A stretch of 64,000 nt of DNA from a virus, in the IMG/VR virus record IMGVR_UViG_3300032309_001318, positions 20,540-84,539 of that record; one strand, 5' to 3'. Positions within the stretch are counted from its first letter, which is position 1; each line of letters opens with the position of its first letter. A program made the translations under genes and the position numbers. A model generated the notes under the pieces. It was given only the letters and a program-made list of their open reading frames with translations, was not told the DNA's origin and did no database searches. Shown here piece by piece: positions 15,572 to 25,800 of this stretch.

Positions 15572-16558
15572 ATGGCAGAAGTATACATAAATACTAATTC
15601 ACCAACATCAACTAAAATACTTTTTGGTGGTGAAATTATAAATTCAGACAATGATTACGTTATGGCTACAGTTTATGATATTACAGAAGATCCTGCCGTC
15701 ACACCATTGGTAAATCCAGAAATGCCAGTTCTTTCTATTCAAGCAACAAAAATAGAAACCGATAATGGTTCATACAAAATAAACATCCCATATCACTTAA
15801 CTAATAGAATAAAGAAATTTAAGGTTAATTGGGGATACCAAATAAATAGTCAATCTCAAAGCCATGCAACCTATGTCGATGTGGTACAGCCGTATTGCAA
15901 CCTAGCAGAAGCTATTGAAGATCTGGGTTTTGGAACTGATTCATCTGACCCAAACTATAAAACGTATCACGAACTAGTAATGGCAGAAAAGTATGCACGT
16001 AAAGTAATAGAAAACTATACTGGCCAAAAGTTTTGTCTATACGATGATGTCCAAGTTGCATATGGTTCGGGATCAGATATACTTCCGCTACCATTTAAAT
16101 TAAACACATTGCATGAATTATATTCAAATGATATTTTATTAGTAGACACTCTTAATGAAATAAATAATTGGAATTATTCAACTCAAATAACAGAATCTGG
16201 TTTTGGAATAAGAATTAATCGAGCAGACATGCTGGACAATACAGTGTACACAGCAAATGGAATGGTTCCACCATCAATCAATGATCATGGCTCTGGAATT
16301 TTTATTAAAGACTACAGGTATCGTGTGCAAGGAAGATATGGATGGGACACCGTACCAGACGATATTGAAATAGCATGTATAGAGTTAATGAAAGATTATT
16401 TTTCTAAAGACTCTATTTGGAGAGCAAAATACGTAAACAATGTTCAGTCATTTGATTGGAAGTTTGAGTACAATGCAGAGGCATATCGTGGAACAGGAAA
16501 TGTATACGTAGACCAAATGCTTCTTCCATATGTATTAACTCAATTAATGGTAATCTGA
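15572..16558 (+). CDS. Head-tail connector (adaptor) protein
   Basis: 328 aa. The N-terminal 115 residues are beta-rich. The C-terminal part (LGFGTDSSDPNYKTYHELVMAEKYARKVIENYTGQKF, then RYGWDTVPDDIEIACIELMKDYFSKDS) has the helical arrangement of gp6/gp15-type head-tail adaptors that dock on the portal; the GWDTVPDDIEIACIEL motif is a good marker of this family. Fusion to an N-terminal beta domain is longer than usual. Its ATG stop/start overlap with the next gene (tgATG) implies coupled translation with the head-closure protein. Confidence 0.7.
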   Translation: MAEVYINTNSPTSTKILFGGEIINSDNDYVMATVYDITEDPAVTPLVNPEMPVLSIQATKIETDNGSYKINIPYHLTNRIKKFKVNWGYQINSQSQSHATYVDVVQPYCNLAEAIEDLGFGTDSSDPNYKTYHELVMAEKYARKVIENYTGQKFCLYDDVQVAYGSGSDILPLPFKLNTLHELYSNDILLVDTLNEINNWNYSTQITESGFGIRINRADMLDNTVYTANGMVPPSINDHGSGIFIKDYRYRVQGRYGWDTVPDDIEIACIELMKDYFSKDSIWRAKYVNNVQSFDWKFEYNAEAYRGTGNVYVDQMLLPYVLTQLMVI

Positions 16559-16986
16559 TGTTTAGAGTAGTAGATGCTTCGTTTTCTATGCTTATGGATG
16601 TCTACAAGCAGTCTGACTCTCAAGACGTATCTACTGGGGCAATCAAAAAAGAGTGGAACTATATAAAAACAGTTTCTTGTTATGCAAAAGGCGTTATCAG
16701 TAACACAGCCACAGCACGAAGTGGTGATAGGCAAGTTCTTGGAACTAAATACGAAAACGTTCAAGTTATAGAAGTTAGAACAAACTCAAAGCTATCCATT
16801 AGAGAAAAAATCACAAATATTAGAACAGGCAATGGGGAGAATATTTGGACAGAATTAGATTATCCAAATGATACCCCAACCGTATTTGAAGTAGTAGGAG
16901 TAACCCCAATGACAGATCCATTTGGAGATGTGCTTGCATGGAGTGCCGTACTAAAAAGATCGGAGAATCAGCAAATTGGAATCTAA
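16558..16986 (+). CDS. Putative head-closure (stopper) protein
   Basis: 142 aa; ATG overlaps the adaptor's TGA. Beta-rich small protein (FSMLMDVYKQSDSQDVSTGAIKKEWNYIKTVSCYAKG...VFEVVGVTPMTDPFGDVLAW), in the size and position of gp16-like head-tail joining or stopper proteins that close the portal channel. The VFEVVGVTPMTDPFGDVL segment resembles the end of such small beta-barrels. Role is taken mostly from genomic order: adaptor, stopper, neck protein, tail terminator, tail tube. Confidence 0.55.
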   Translation: MFRVVDASFSMLMDVYKQSDSQDVSTGAIKKEWNYIKTVSCYAKGVISNTATARSGDRQVLGTKYENVQVIEVRTNSKLSIREKITNIRTGNGENIWTELDYPNDTPTVFEVVGVTPMTDPFGDVLAWSAVLKRSENQQIGI

Positions 16987-17764
16987 CGTAATGTTATTAC
17001 AGGCTGCCTCTGGACTAGAGCGGTTAATGCAGGGTCAACCCAAAGACTCCTTAATTAAAGACAGTAATGTAGCGCAAATATCAGCAGCCCTATATTATGA
17101 AGCTAATGTTATAGCTAAATTTAGTAACAGCAAAAGATTTAAAAATGCATTTAAGAAAATAATCTTTACTCAGATAAATAAAGATTTTGGAGAACATATA
17201 GATGCTCAAGCTAGATCAAAGCCAAAATCATTACACCATGTTTATGAGTGGCAAAGGACTGGAAATAAAAGCGCTAGATTGTTTAAATTAAAAACAATTG
17301 ATGGCGATGGTATTTCATTTAAGGTAAATTATGAGTTACAGCCATCTAAATCATTTGTCCCATCTCCAGAAAATAATAGAAAGCATGTTTTTGTTAATAA
17401 AGCGTCCGTGATGGAAGCAGGCATGCCCCTAATAATTGCTCCACGCCATTCTGAGAGGCTAGTATTTGAATCTAATGGTAGAACAGTCTTTATGCCAATA
17501 GGGGCCTCAGTGACCGTTAAAAGGCCAGGAGGACCTAGTGTTAAAAATCAATTTACATTATATTATTCAAGATTCTTTAGTGGTAATTTAGTAAATAACG
17601 CTATTAGAAAATCTGGATTTCAACAGATATTTAATTCAGAAATTTCCAAGGCATTAAGAATACCTGCTCCAATTAAAAGAGTTCAATATTCATTCTCTCC
17701 AAACTCAATTAGATCTATGGCGGACTCAGCAGTAGAACAATCATTTGGGGGTGCAATAATATGA
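16976..17764 (+). CDS. Putative neck / tail completion protein
   Basis: 262 aa from a TTG at 16976 that has ggag ten bases upstream; an ATG at 16991 would shorten it by five residues. Amphipathic N-terminal helices (AALYYEANVIAKFSNSKRFKNAFKK), a basic SKPKSLHHVYEWQ segment and a beta-rich second half (LVFESNGRTVFMPIGASVTVKRPGG). The position, between stopper and terminator, is that of HK97 gp10-like neck proteins, but it is larger than those. The reading ends four bases into the next gene. Not recognised by sequence. Confidence 0.5.
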   Translation: MESNVMLLQAASGLERLMQGQPKDSLIKDSNVAQISAALYYEANVIAKFSNSKRFKNAFKKIIFTQINKDFGEHIDAQARSKPKSLHHVYEWQRTGNKSARLFKLKTIDGDGISFKVNYELQPSKSFVPSPENNRKHVFVNKASVMEAGMPLIIAPRHSERLVFESNGRTVFMPIGASVTVKRPGGPSVKNQFTLYYSRFFSGNLVNNAIRKSGFQQIFNSEISKALRIPAPIKRVQYSFSPNSIRSMADSAVEQSFGGAII

Positions 17765-18273
17765 CGGCCAATTATAAATTAGACGCCATGTTTGAAATTA
17801 GAAAGTATTTATGGGAAAACCTATGCTCGTATAATGTCTTTGATCCAGAAGAGTATTATAGCGATTCTCTTGGAGACGTCATAATCCCTATTATTCCAGT
17901 TCAACAGTCCCCAGAAATGAATCAATTTTTAAGCGGGAAAAAGCATATTGTATATGACAAGGTTGGATTATCATATGAAGAAAATTGGCTAATATGTTGT
18001 GAGCAAATACTATTTACTGTTTATTCTACAGATGTCTCTGAAATATCAGAAATTCGAAATCTAATGACAGACCTATTTAGACGTATGGACGACTCTGCTG
18101 GAGACATAAATAAATCAGATAACATAAATGATAAATTTAAATTTCATAGTATATTTATAGCAGATATATCCCCAACGGCACCTTCTCAAGAGCTCCAAGG
18201 GTTCCTTTCAGCAGATATAACATTAGAGGTTAAATACTCTAGAATAACAGACCAGGCAGGAAGATTTCTATAG
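17761..18273 (+). CDS. Putative tail terminator protein
   Basis: 170 aa; ATGA overlap with the preceding gene. N-terminal helix followed by a DVIIPIIPVQQSPEM segment and a strand-rich core with a helix RNLMTDLFRRMDDS, then a HSIFIADISPTAPSQELQGFLSADITLEVKY hairpin. This topology and length match the tail terminators that cap the tail tube near the head, and the gene immediately precedes the major tail protein, the usual order. Homology cannot be proven by eye. Confidence 0.5.
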   Translation: MTANYKLDAMFEIRKYLWENLCSYNVFDPEEYYSDSLGDVIIPIIPVQQSPEMNQFLSGKKHIVYDKVGLSYEENWLICCEQILFTVYSTDVSEISEIRNLMTDLFRRMDDSAGDINKSDNINDKFKFHSIFIADISPTAPSQELQGFLSADITLEVKYSRITDQAGRFL

Positions 18274-18274
18274 G

Positions 18275-18303
18275 TTGCTTTTAGTCAACTTGTTCCGTAT
18301 AAT
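18275..18303 (+). promoter_or_regulatory. Promoter for major tail protein
   Basis: TTGCTT (18275-18280), 17-bp spacer, TATAAT (18298-18303). The following leader of about 70 bases ends in aggaggt ahead of the ATG at 18381; this separate promoter would lift tail-tube expression. Confidence 0.6.
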
Positions 18304-18380
18304 TGGATACGAGGAAAGAAGCCTAGCCAGCTTGAGTTTAAGATTTAAATATATATATATTGAAATACAGGAGGTAGTAA

Positions 18381-19043
18381 ATGTCATTTAACAATGCCAA
18401 AAATATTCTTGTAGGTGCATCACCACTTTTCATTTCTGAGAAGGACTCAACACAGTCAGGTTATGTAGTACAAGAACCAGGATCAGTAGCAGCAGCTGCT
18501 TTTGCAGCTGGAGTTTCATACACAACAACATTAAACGCTTTAAATGGTTCAAAGTATCGTAACGTTGGTTTTACCAACAACGGTCTTCAAATCACTTATA
18601 ATCCAACATACGATTCAGTAACAGTAGATCAGCTACTTGATACAGCTAAGCTGTTCAAGTCTGCGATGGAGGTTATGATTGCAACAGAAATGGCCGAAGG
18701 AACACTAGAAAACGTTCTAGTAGTTTTCGGACAGGCTGGAGCACCAGCAACATCAGGCACAGGAAATACAAAGACAGACACAATCGGTCTTGAAGCAGGA
18801 GCTCTTGGTATTGCACCAACAGAGCGTCAGCTAATTGCCGTAGGTCAAGCACCTACAGCAGATGCCGCATCAGCTGAGCGTATTTACTATGGACGTCGTG
18901 TTTTGTCAGTACAACAGTCACAATTTTCTTTGGCTCGTACCCAAGCAACAACATTCCCAGTAACATTCCGTCTTCTTCCAGATTCAGCATACGCTGGTCA
19001 AGAATACGGTAAGATTATTGACCGTACATTAACAGTAGCTTAA
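18381..19043 (+). CDS. Major tail (tube) protein
   Basis: 220 aa with a strong aggaggt site, an own promoter and an own terminator, as expected for a highly expressed virion protein. It uses frequent cgt and gca codons like the capsid gene. The N-terminal part (NAKNILVGASPLFISEKDSTQ) and the ending (FPVTFRLLPDSAYAGQEYGKIIDRTL) resemble siphovirus tail-tube proteins, and it lies directly upstream of the tail chaperone genes. A beta-sandwich tube fold is expected. Confidence 0.75.
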   Translation: MSFNNAKNILVGASPLFISEKDSTQSGYVVQEPGSVAAAAFAAGVSYTTTLNALNGSKYRNVGFTNNGLQITYNPTYDSVTVDQLLDTAKLFKSAMEVMIATEMAEGTLENVLVVFGQAGAPATSGTGNTKTDTIGLEAGALGIAPTERQLIAVGQAPTADAASAERIYYGRRVLSVQQSQFSLARTQATTFPVTFRLLPDSAYAGQEYGKIIDRTLTVA

Positions 19044-19064
19044 TTTAATTTAATTAAATTATAG

Positions 19065-19096
19065 AGACCCCCATTGATTTGGGGGTCTTTCTATTT
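19065..19096 (+). terminator. Intrinsic terminator after major tail gene
   Basis: AGACCCCC (19065-19072) and GGGGGTCT (19081-19088) form a perfect 8-bp stem with an eight-base loop, followed by tttctattt. Confidence 0.85.
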
Positions 19097-19123
19097 GTAG
19101 TGATAATGCCTATATGTTATAAT
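19095..19123 (+). promoter_or_regulatory. Extended -10 promoter for tail chaperone/tape measure operon
   Basis: TGT+TATAAT with TATAAT at 19118-19123; TTGTAG at 19095-19100 lies 17 bp upstream, in the tail of the preceding terminator. The gene begins at 19150 behind taggagga. Confidence 0.6.
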
Positions 19124-19149
19124 AATTTAGACAATCCTAGGAGGATAAA

Positions 19150-19482
19150 TTGGCTACAACCGTATACAATGTAGAAGAAATTGAACTGCAAAATGGTTCA
19201 AAGATTAAATTAAAGCCACTGAGCATTAAGGCGCTACGCCTGTTTATGGCAGAGATTCAAAAAACACAATCGGCAGAAAATGAAGACGAAACATTAACAA
19301 TTCTAATTAACGCATGTGGAATTGCAATACAGTCACAGTTACCAGATTTGGTAGCAAATAAAGATTTACTAGAAGAAGCTTTGGACATGCCAACAATCAA
19401 TCGCATTCTTGACGTTTGCGGAGGGATCAAGCTTGACGACCCAAACCTTCTAGCGGCAGCGGTTCTGGCTGGTCAGAACTAG
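19150..19482 (+). CDS. Tail assembly chaperone, short (G-like) form
   Basis: 110 aa, starting at TTG 19150 behind a taggagga site. Mostly helical and acidic: VEEIELQNGSKIKLKPLSIKALRLFMAEIQK, then ILINACGIAIQSQLPDLVANKDLLEEALDMPTINRILDVCGGIKLDD. This pattern (substrate-like strand, helix, then L..ALD..T...IL.VCGGI) matches tail chaperones from actinophages, which bind the tape measure until the tube polymerises. A slippery CCCAAAC lies at 19440-19446, so a fraction of ribosomes should shift to make the longer form. Confidence 0.85.
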   Translation: MATTVYNVEEIELQNGSKIKLKPLSIKALRLFMAEIQKTQSAENEDETLTILINACGIAIQSQLPDLVANKDLLEEALDMPTINRILDVCGGIKLDDPNLLAAAVLAGQN

Positions 19483-19808
19483 ATTTAGCCGCTTTGCTAG
19501 GAGAAGTTTTTCTTTTAGGTAATTGGAAAAATTACGAAGAACTAGAAGAAAGTCTTTCAATGCCAGAGTTAATACAAACATTTAAGTCTATGCAAAAGAC
19601 TGAAGAAGAAAAAAGAAAATTCTTGGCTTCTTTACAAGGTGTAAACTTAAACGAAGAAGAAAAAACAGAAGGTCCAACCTTCGAAGATATACAAAGAAGG
19701 GCTTTGGGAATAGATGCATCAGGAGATGATGTAGTTTCCTTACAAGGCCCACTTGCAGCACAGCAAGGATTTGGTATTGGGGTAGGGTTAGGATACTCTA
19801 AGGGGTAG
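19150..19808 (+). CDS. Tail assembly chaperone, long (GT-like) form by -1 frameshift
   Basis: Joined 19150-19446 and 19446-19808, giving 219 aa. The zero frame reads C_CCA_AAC at 19440-19446; after a one-base slip both tRNAs re-pair on CCC and AAA and reading goes on in the -1 frame, which is open from 19440 through a GSGSGW-containing linker into the T part (ELDLAALLGEVFLLGNWKNYEELEESLSMPELIQTFKSMQK, then acidic EEEK segments). The downstream part has no good independent start. The product would chaperone the tape measure, whose gene follows directly. Shift frequency cannot be estimated here. Confidence 0.85.
19440..19446 (+). other. -1 frameshift slippery heptamer CCCAAAC
   Basis: Perfect X_XXY_YYZ heptamer in the zero frame (X=C, Y=A, Z=C), 36 bases before the zero-frame stop at 19480-19482, at the position where tail chaperone genes of siphoviruses shift. 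Downstream bases (agcggcagcggttctggct) could form a stimulatory structure, which I did not fold. Confidence 0.85.
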
Positions 19809-19818
19809 AATATAGTTA

Positions 19819-22800
19819 ATGGCTGAAGAACAAATAGTAACGAACATAGTTGCTAAATCTGATTTTTCAAATCTTATTACAGATCTTAATAAGGTATCTT
19901 CAGCCTTAACAGGTTTACAAGACAAACTACAAGCAACCAATAAAACATTAGCAGCGCAAGTTGCTGTAATGAATAGATCCTTTGCAGAAACAATGCGAAG
20001 CACAGGTCAATTCTCAACACACTTTGTTAGCCTAAGTTCAGACGTAGAAAAATTTGGCTCTCAATTAGATAAAGGCCAGATGAAGCTTGGTAAGTTTTTT
20101 CAAACTTATTCACAACACATAAAATCAAACGGTGGATTAATAAGAGATTTAGCAAAACAGCAAGTACAACTACAAAATTCAGTTCTTCAACCACTGGGCA
20201 GAAATGCCGAAGGTATGATGCAATACAATGTTCATATACCAAGAGGCTTAGATGTAGTTAAAAACAAAACAGCAATAGCCAAGCAAGAATTAATGATTAT
20301 GAATAAAGTTATTCAAGAAGGTGCTGGGCAATTAATTAACTGGGGTAAAAATACACAGTGGGCTGGACGTCAATTAACAGTAGGATTAACAGTACCACTT
20401 CTAGCATTTGGAAAAGCCTCTGCAGATGCATTTAAAAACGCTGATCAACAACTTGTAAGATTAACAAAAGTTTATGGCGGAATTGCAGCAGTTTCATCAC
20501 AAGAACTTGGCAAAGTAAGGCAAGACGTAATTCAAACCGCAAATGAAATAGCTAAAGCTTACGGTAGTTCGTTTACAGATACCATTGCTCTTGCTGCAGA
20601 CATTGCAGCTACTGGAAAACAGGGAAATGAACTACTTGGTTCAATTAAAGAAACTACTCGCTTAGCAGTTCTTGGCGAAGTAGATAGACAAGATGCAATG
20701 AAAGCAACACTTGCAATTCAAACAGCATTTAAACAAAATACAGAAGAGTTGTCTGAATCAATTAACTTTCTTAACGCAGTAGAAAACCAAACTTCAACTA
20801 CTCTAAACGATTTAGTAGAAGCAATTCCTAAAGCGGGTCCAATTGTTAAAGGTCTTGGTGGAGACGTAAAAGATCTTGCTCTTTATTTAACTGCAATGAG
20901 AGAAGGCGGAATTAATGCTTCAGAAGGAGCAAACGCATTAAAATCTGGTTTAGCTTCTTTAATTAATCCAACTAAAGTAGCAAAAGGAATGTTTGAGGGT
21001 TTTGGAATATCTTTAACAGATATAGTTCAAAGAAATGCAGGAGACACAACAGCAACTATATTAGAGCTACAGTCAGCATTAGAGACATTGAATCCATTAC
21101 AAAAGCAACAAGCTTTAGAGCAACTGTTTGGAAAATTCCAATTTGCTCGCATGAATGCATTATTTGAAAATCTTGGAAAGCAAGGAAGTCAAACTTTACA
21201 GGTATTAGATTTAATGAAAGCAAGCTCTCAAGAGCTAGGAAGTTTAGCTGATCGAGAATTATTGGCTGTAACAGAATCTGCATCTGGTAAATATCGTAGA
21301 GCAATAGAAGGATTAAAAGCAGACCTAGCTGGGGTCGGAGAACAATTCCTAAAAATTAATACTTCTTTAATAAAATTTGTTAACGGAATATTGGATTTTG
21401 CACAATCTTTACCAAACCCAATTAAACAAGCATTAGGATTTATTGGAATGATTACTGCTGCATCTGGTCCATTAATTATGTTAACTGGTGTGCTTGCAAA
21501 CTTCTTTGGATATATTATTAAAGGAGCTTCACACTTTAGGTCTTTCTTCAAAGGTGGAGAAGGCTGGAAACTGTTAACTCCAGAAATACTTGCAGCACAA
21601 AAAGCTGGTAATTTAGTTGAACAAACATTTTATAGCGATGCAAAAGCCGCTGCTGTATTAAAACAAGCAATATCATCTTTGTCTGCAGAGTTCGCAACAT
21701 TAGAACAAAGAGCAATGTCTGCAGCAGTTTCCGTAAACCCAGCAGTTTCAACTGTTGGCGGAACAACAATAATGGCAGGAAGTGTAAACTCATCACATCC
21801 ACTTGTTGGAAAACCAGGAACTAGAGCAGCAGCACACCATAATCCAAGATCTGGAATGTCTCAGTCACAAAGAGACTCACAAACTATTCACTCAGTTACA
21901 CCAGCACCAATTCCTGTAAATCAAAAAATAGGAGCGGTGCCACAAATATTTATGGGAGACAATTTCCCACAATATGAAGGACTAACAACTTCTAAAGGAG
22001 TTTCAACTGGAATTGTTGCAGGAGAAGCAGCAAAGTGGCATGCAATGATGGGTTCTTTGTCTATGATGACAAAACAAGAAGTTGCTGCGCTTAAAAAAGA
22101 AATTGCTAGAACTGGAACATTCAGCGCAGAAATAAACAGTACATTTGGTCAACTCCTACCAGCGATGACAAAACTAACATCGAATGCAGCAACAGAGTCA
22201 GCAGCAATTGTTAGACAGCTTCAGTCTGGTAAAATAACAGTAGATGCGGCTCGTACAAAAATTATTGCAGTTAATGCTGAACTAGAAAGATTGATGGCTC
22301 AAACAACATCACAAGTAGCAGCAGGATTAGGAAGAACTGCAAACTTAACGCAGGTTCCTTTAATTAATCAGCCTATTGTAAGTAATACTGGAAAATCAAA
22401 TATTAAAGAAATATTTAGACCAAATAGAAAAGCATCTGGAATTCTTGATAAAATTGCTAAAACATTAGGAGTAAGAACCTGGGGTGGCGGATACTCAACA
22501 GAAACAACTATTCCAAAAAGATTTAATACAGGCAATATTGTTCCAGGAACAGGCAATACTGATACAGTTCCAGCAATGCTTACCCCAGGAGAGTTTGTTG
22601 TTAACAAAAAGTCAACACAAGAAAATCTTTCTTTGTTACATGCAATAAATGGTGGTGGAATTTCTAATAATGGACAATATAATAAAGGCGGCAAAGTAAC
22701 TGACAGGATTACTCAGGCACTTCTAAGCCTATTTGGCAAAGCATCGGAATCCCCAACTTCCCCACAAAGAGCACACATGGCTCCAGACGAAAAATCTTTA

Positions 22801-25800
22801 TTGATGTGGTCTACAAGAAGAGTAAATCAAAATACTAGAAGCAATACAAAAACAGATTCATTGTTTATGACTGGTAACCAAATTGCAGATGACTTTGACT
22901 TCTTAATGTCTCAGGGTTTGCACCCTATGGACTTAATTCAAGAATCTGGCATGAAGCTAGGTTATTCAATAAGTGGATCAGATAAAGATAGAATTTATAA
23001 AGATTTTATTTCTAAATTAAGAAACAATCATGGAGGTCAATTATTCGGGGGAAAAAATAACATTCCTTTAGAAGTAGTTGCAGATTCAATACTAAGGCCG
23101 CATCTAGAACAGTTTACAAGTTCAAAATCTACCATGCCAAATTATTACGAAGACGTTACGGACCTTCAAACAGTTAGAGGATCTACTGCATCTCATCCAA
23201 ATCGAAGCACAGGATTTATTTCTAGGTCGGGAAGAGCAATTCCTAGAGGAATAAAAAGTATTTTATCTACAGCAACTGGAGGAAGCAAAAGATCAAGAAT
23301 TAATTTTTCATTAAAAAATCTATCTCCAATGTCTAGAAGGCTTCCAATGTTTAGAAACTTAGGTGGTTCAGTTCCAGGATACAACTTAGGTGGAGTTGTT
23401 GGAAACGTATTAAAGGGAACAGCATTTAAAAATGTAGGTGCTAAATTTGGAAAGATTGGCGATACCTGGGGTGCTACATCTATGTCACTTGGAATGGGTA
23501 AAAAATTATTTGGTAGTTCTGGCTTAACTCCTAAAGCACAAAATTTAATGTATGGAAAACTTATAGAAAATCTTGAAAAAGAAAGACCATATGGATATGT
23601 AAAAGATGCTAGAGGAAGTCTTCAAAGGGCTCTGGAGCCAGATATTGTAGACACACTTCTCAAATCATCTGCATCAGATGTACTTAGCTCAGGTGGTAAA
23701 AGTTTAAGTAAAATTGATAGAGAAATATTAAAGACTAAATTTGCAAATTGGGATTCAAAATCATGGACACCATCAACATCTAAAGTAAGAAAACAAATGT
23801 TTGGTATGAATAAGGGTGGAATGGTTGGCGGAAGAATTCCAGGAGTCCAGTATTATAATCAGGGTGGAGGACCAGTATCAGCGTTCACTTCTGGATTAAA
23901 AAATCCATATGGCAAAAGTTTAGTTTCTGGCGGAATGAATATTCCACAAATGGGTATGGGCGCTCAAATGGGAATTGGTATGGGCGGAATGATGGTAGGA
24001 AGCATGGTTGGTGGACCTGCTGGTACGGGAATAATGCTAGCGTCTAACATGCTGCCATTAATCTCTGGGTTAAAAGGTCTTGGAGGAGTTTTGCCAACTG
24101 TTACAAAGCTTGCAGGAGTTCTTGGAAAACTAACAATTCCTGGTGCAGTAATTGGCGGAGCATTTATGCTAGGAAAAGCTTTACTGGCTCTTAAGAAAAA
24201 TTATGAAGATGTAGGTAAAGCAAACAGGTTAGCATTTGGTGGCACTCAGGAATCATTTGCATCTGTTGGAATTACTAAATTTAAAACGTTATCAGATAGA
24301 ATAAAAGAAGTTAATGAGCAAATAGAATTAAATAAAGTTAAAGCCCAATCATCATATGAACAGTATACAAAAAATGGACCAACTGGAATCACATTAAGTA
24401 TAGCCGAATTAAATAAGGCTGTAGAAGAAGCTAAAAAGAATCAAACTGAATACATAGAAGCATTTAATAAAATTGATAGTAGCCAGGTAAATAAATATGC
24501 TTCTGATCTTAAAGCACAATTTGTTGCTATGGGCCTATCAGCATCAGAAGCGTCTAATAAAATATATGCAATGATTAAAGCTTCTGAAAAAGCTGGCCAG
24601 TCATTCTCCGCAGTAACAAGCAATGATTTTAGAAGCATAATAGATCAAAGTTCTGCACTAGCTAAATTATTTGAAAACCTTAGCAAAGCATCGACAGTAA
24701 ATAACTTTAACCCAGAAGAGTTTGCTACTGGACTAGAAACTTTAATTAATTCGGTAATGGCATATCAAGAAGGTTTAATTGGAACAAAAGACGCAGTAAA
24801 TCCTGAAAAAATAATTAGCGCAGCAGATTCACTTAGAATAACAATGGAAAAAATTGGTAAAATAAATAAATCTAATGCCACATTAAATTCAGATCAAGTA
24901 AATAAATTAAAAGAGCAGAATGTAATATATGCATCTATTTTAGGAAAAGCAGAGTCTTTAGCAAGCGTAACAGCGAAAGTATTGCTGTATAACTCAGAAC
25001 TTGGATCTGTAATAAATCTTTCAAGAATGTCTGGCCAAGAAGCTATAGACCTTACAAGCAACCTTTCAGTATTACAAAATGGATTAAATCAAATAACAGA
25101 AGATACAAATAAGGGAAATAAAAATCCATTATCATTCTTGGCAGGCGCTATTGCTAGAGCAACTACAGCAACAAAAGATTATGCAACATCAATTAAAACT
25201 GCTCAAAAACAAGATGCAGATTATTATAGAAATAAAATAAAGGCAATAGATTTAGAAATAAAGAAAATCAATGAAGCGGCAAATGCTAGGAAAAAGGCTT
25301 TACAAGATCAGCAAGATGCTGAGTCATTTGCAACTGAAATTAAAAAGAAGCAAATAGAATATCAAGATGCTTTAGCTGCTGGAGACATGTCAAGAGCTGC
25401 ACAAGCACAGGCAGACATACAGCAATTAACTAAAGAAAAGCAAATTAGATCTGCCATTGCAGCAATTGATGAAAAAGCAGCAGCAGACATAAAAATAAAA
25501 GAAGCACAAAAACAAAAACTGCAAGATGCTGAAGATAAGTTTAATAAGGGAATACAAACATCAATGGCTAAATCTGCAGAAACAACTGCAAATTTAACTA
25601 AACTAAAAAGCATTAGAGATGAAATCGAAAGACTATCAATCCTAGGGAGAACGCCAGGTGCCGATAAAGAAGGAATTAAAAAACAAATTGCAGATATTTT
25701 AATTGGGTTAAAGACTGGCACAAAAGATGAAAGAAGCATGTACTCCGAATACGAGAAGCAATACGGAGGAGGGGACAGACCTTATAATCAACGAAATCCA

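Noticed and set aside
19494-19808. Separate T-like gene starting at TTG 19494
   Set aside because: There is no ribosome site before it and the frame is open upstream into the slippery heptamer, so a -1 frameshift product is the better explanation.
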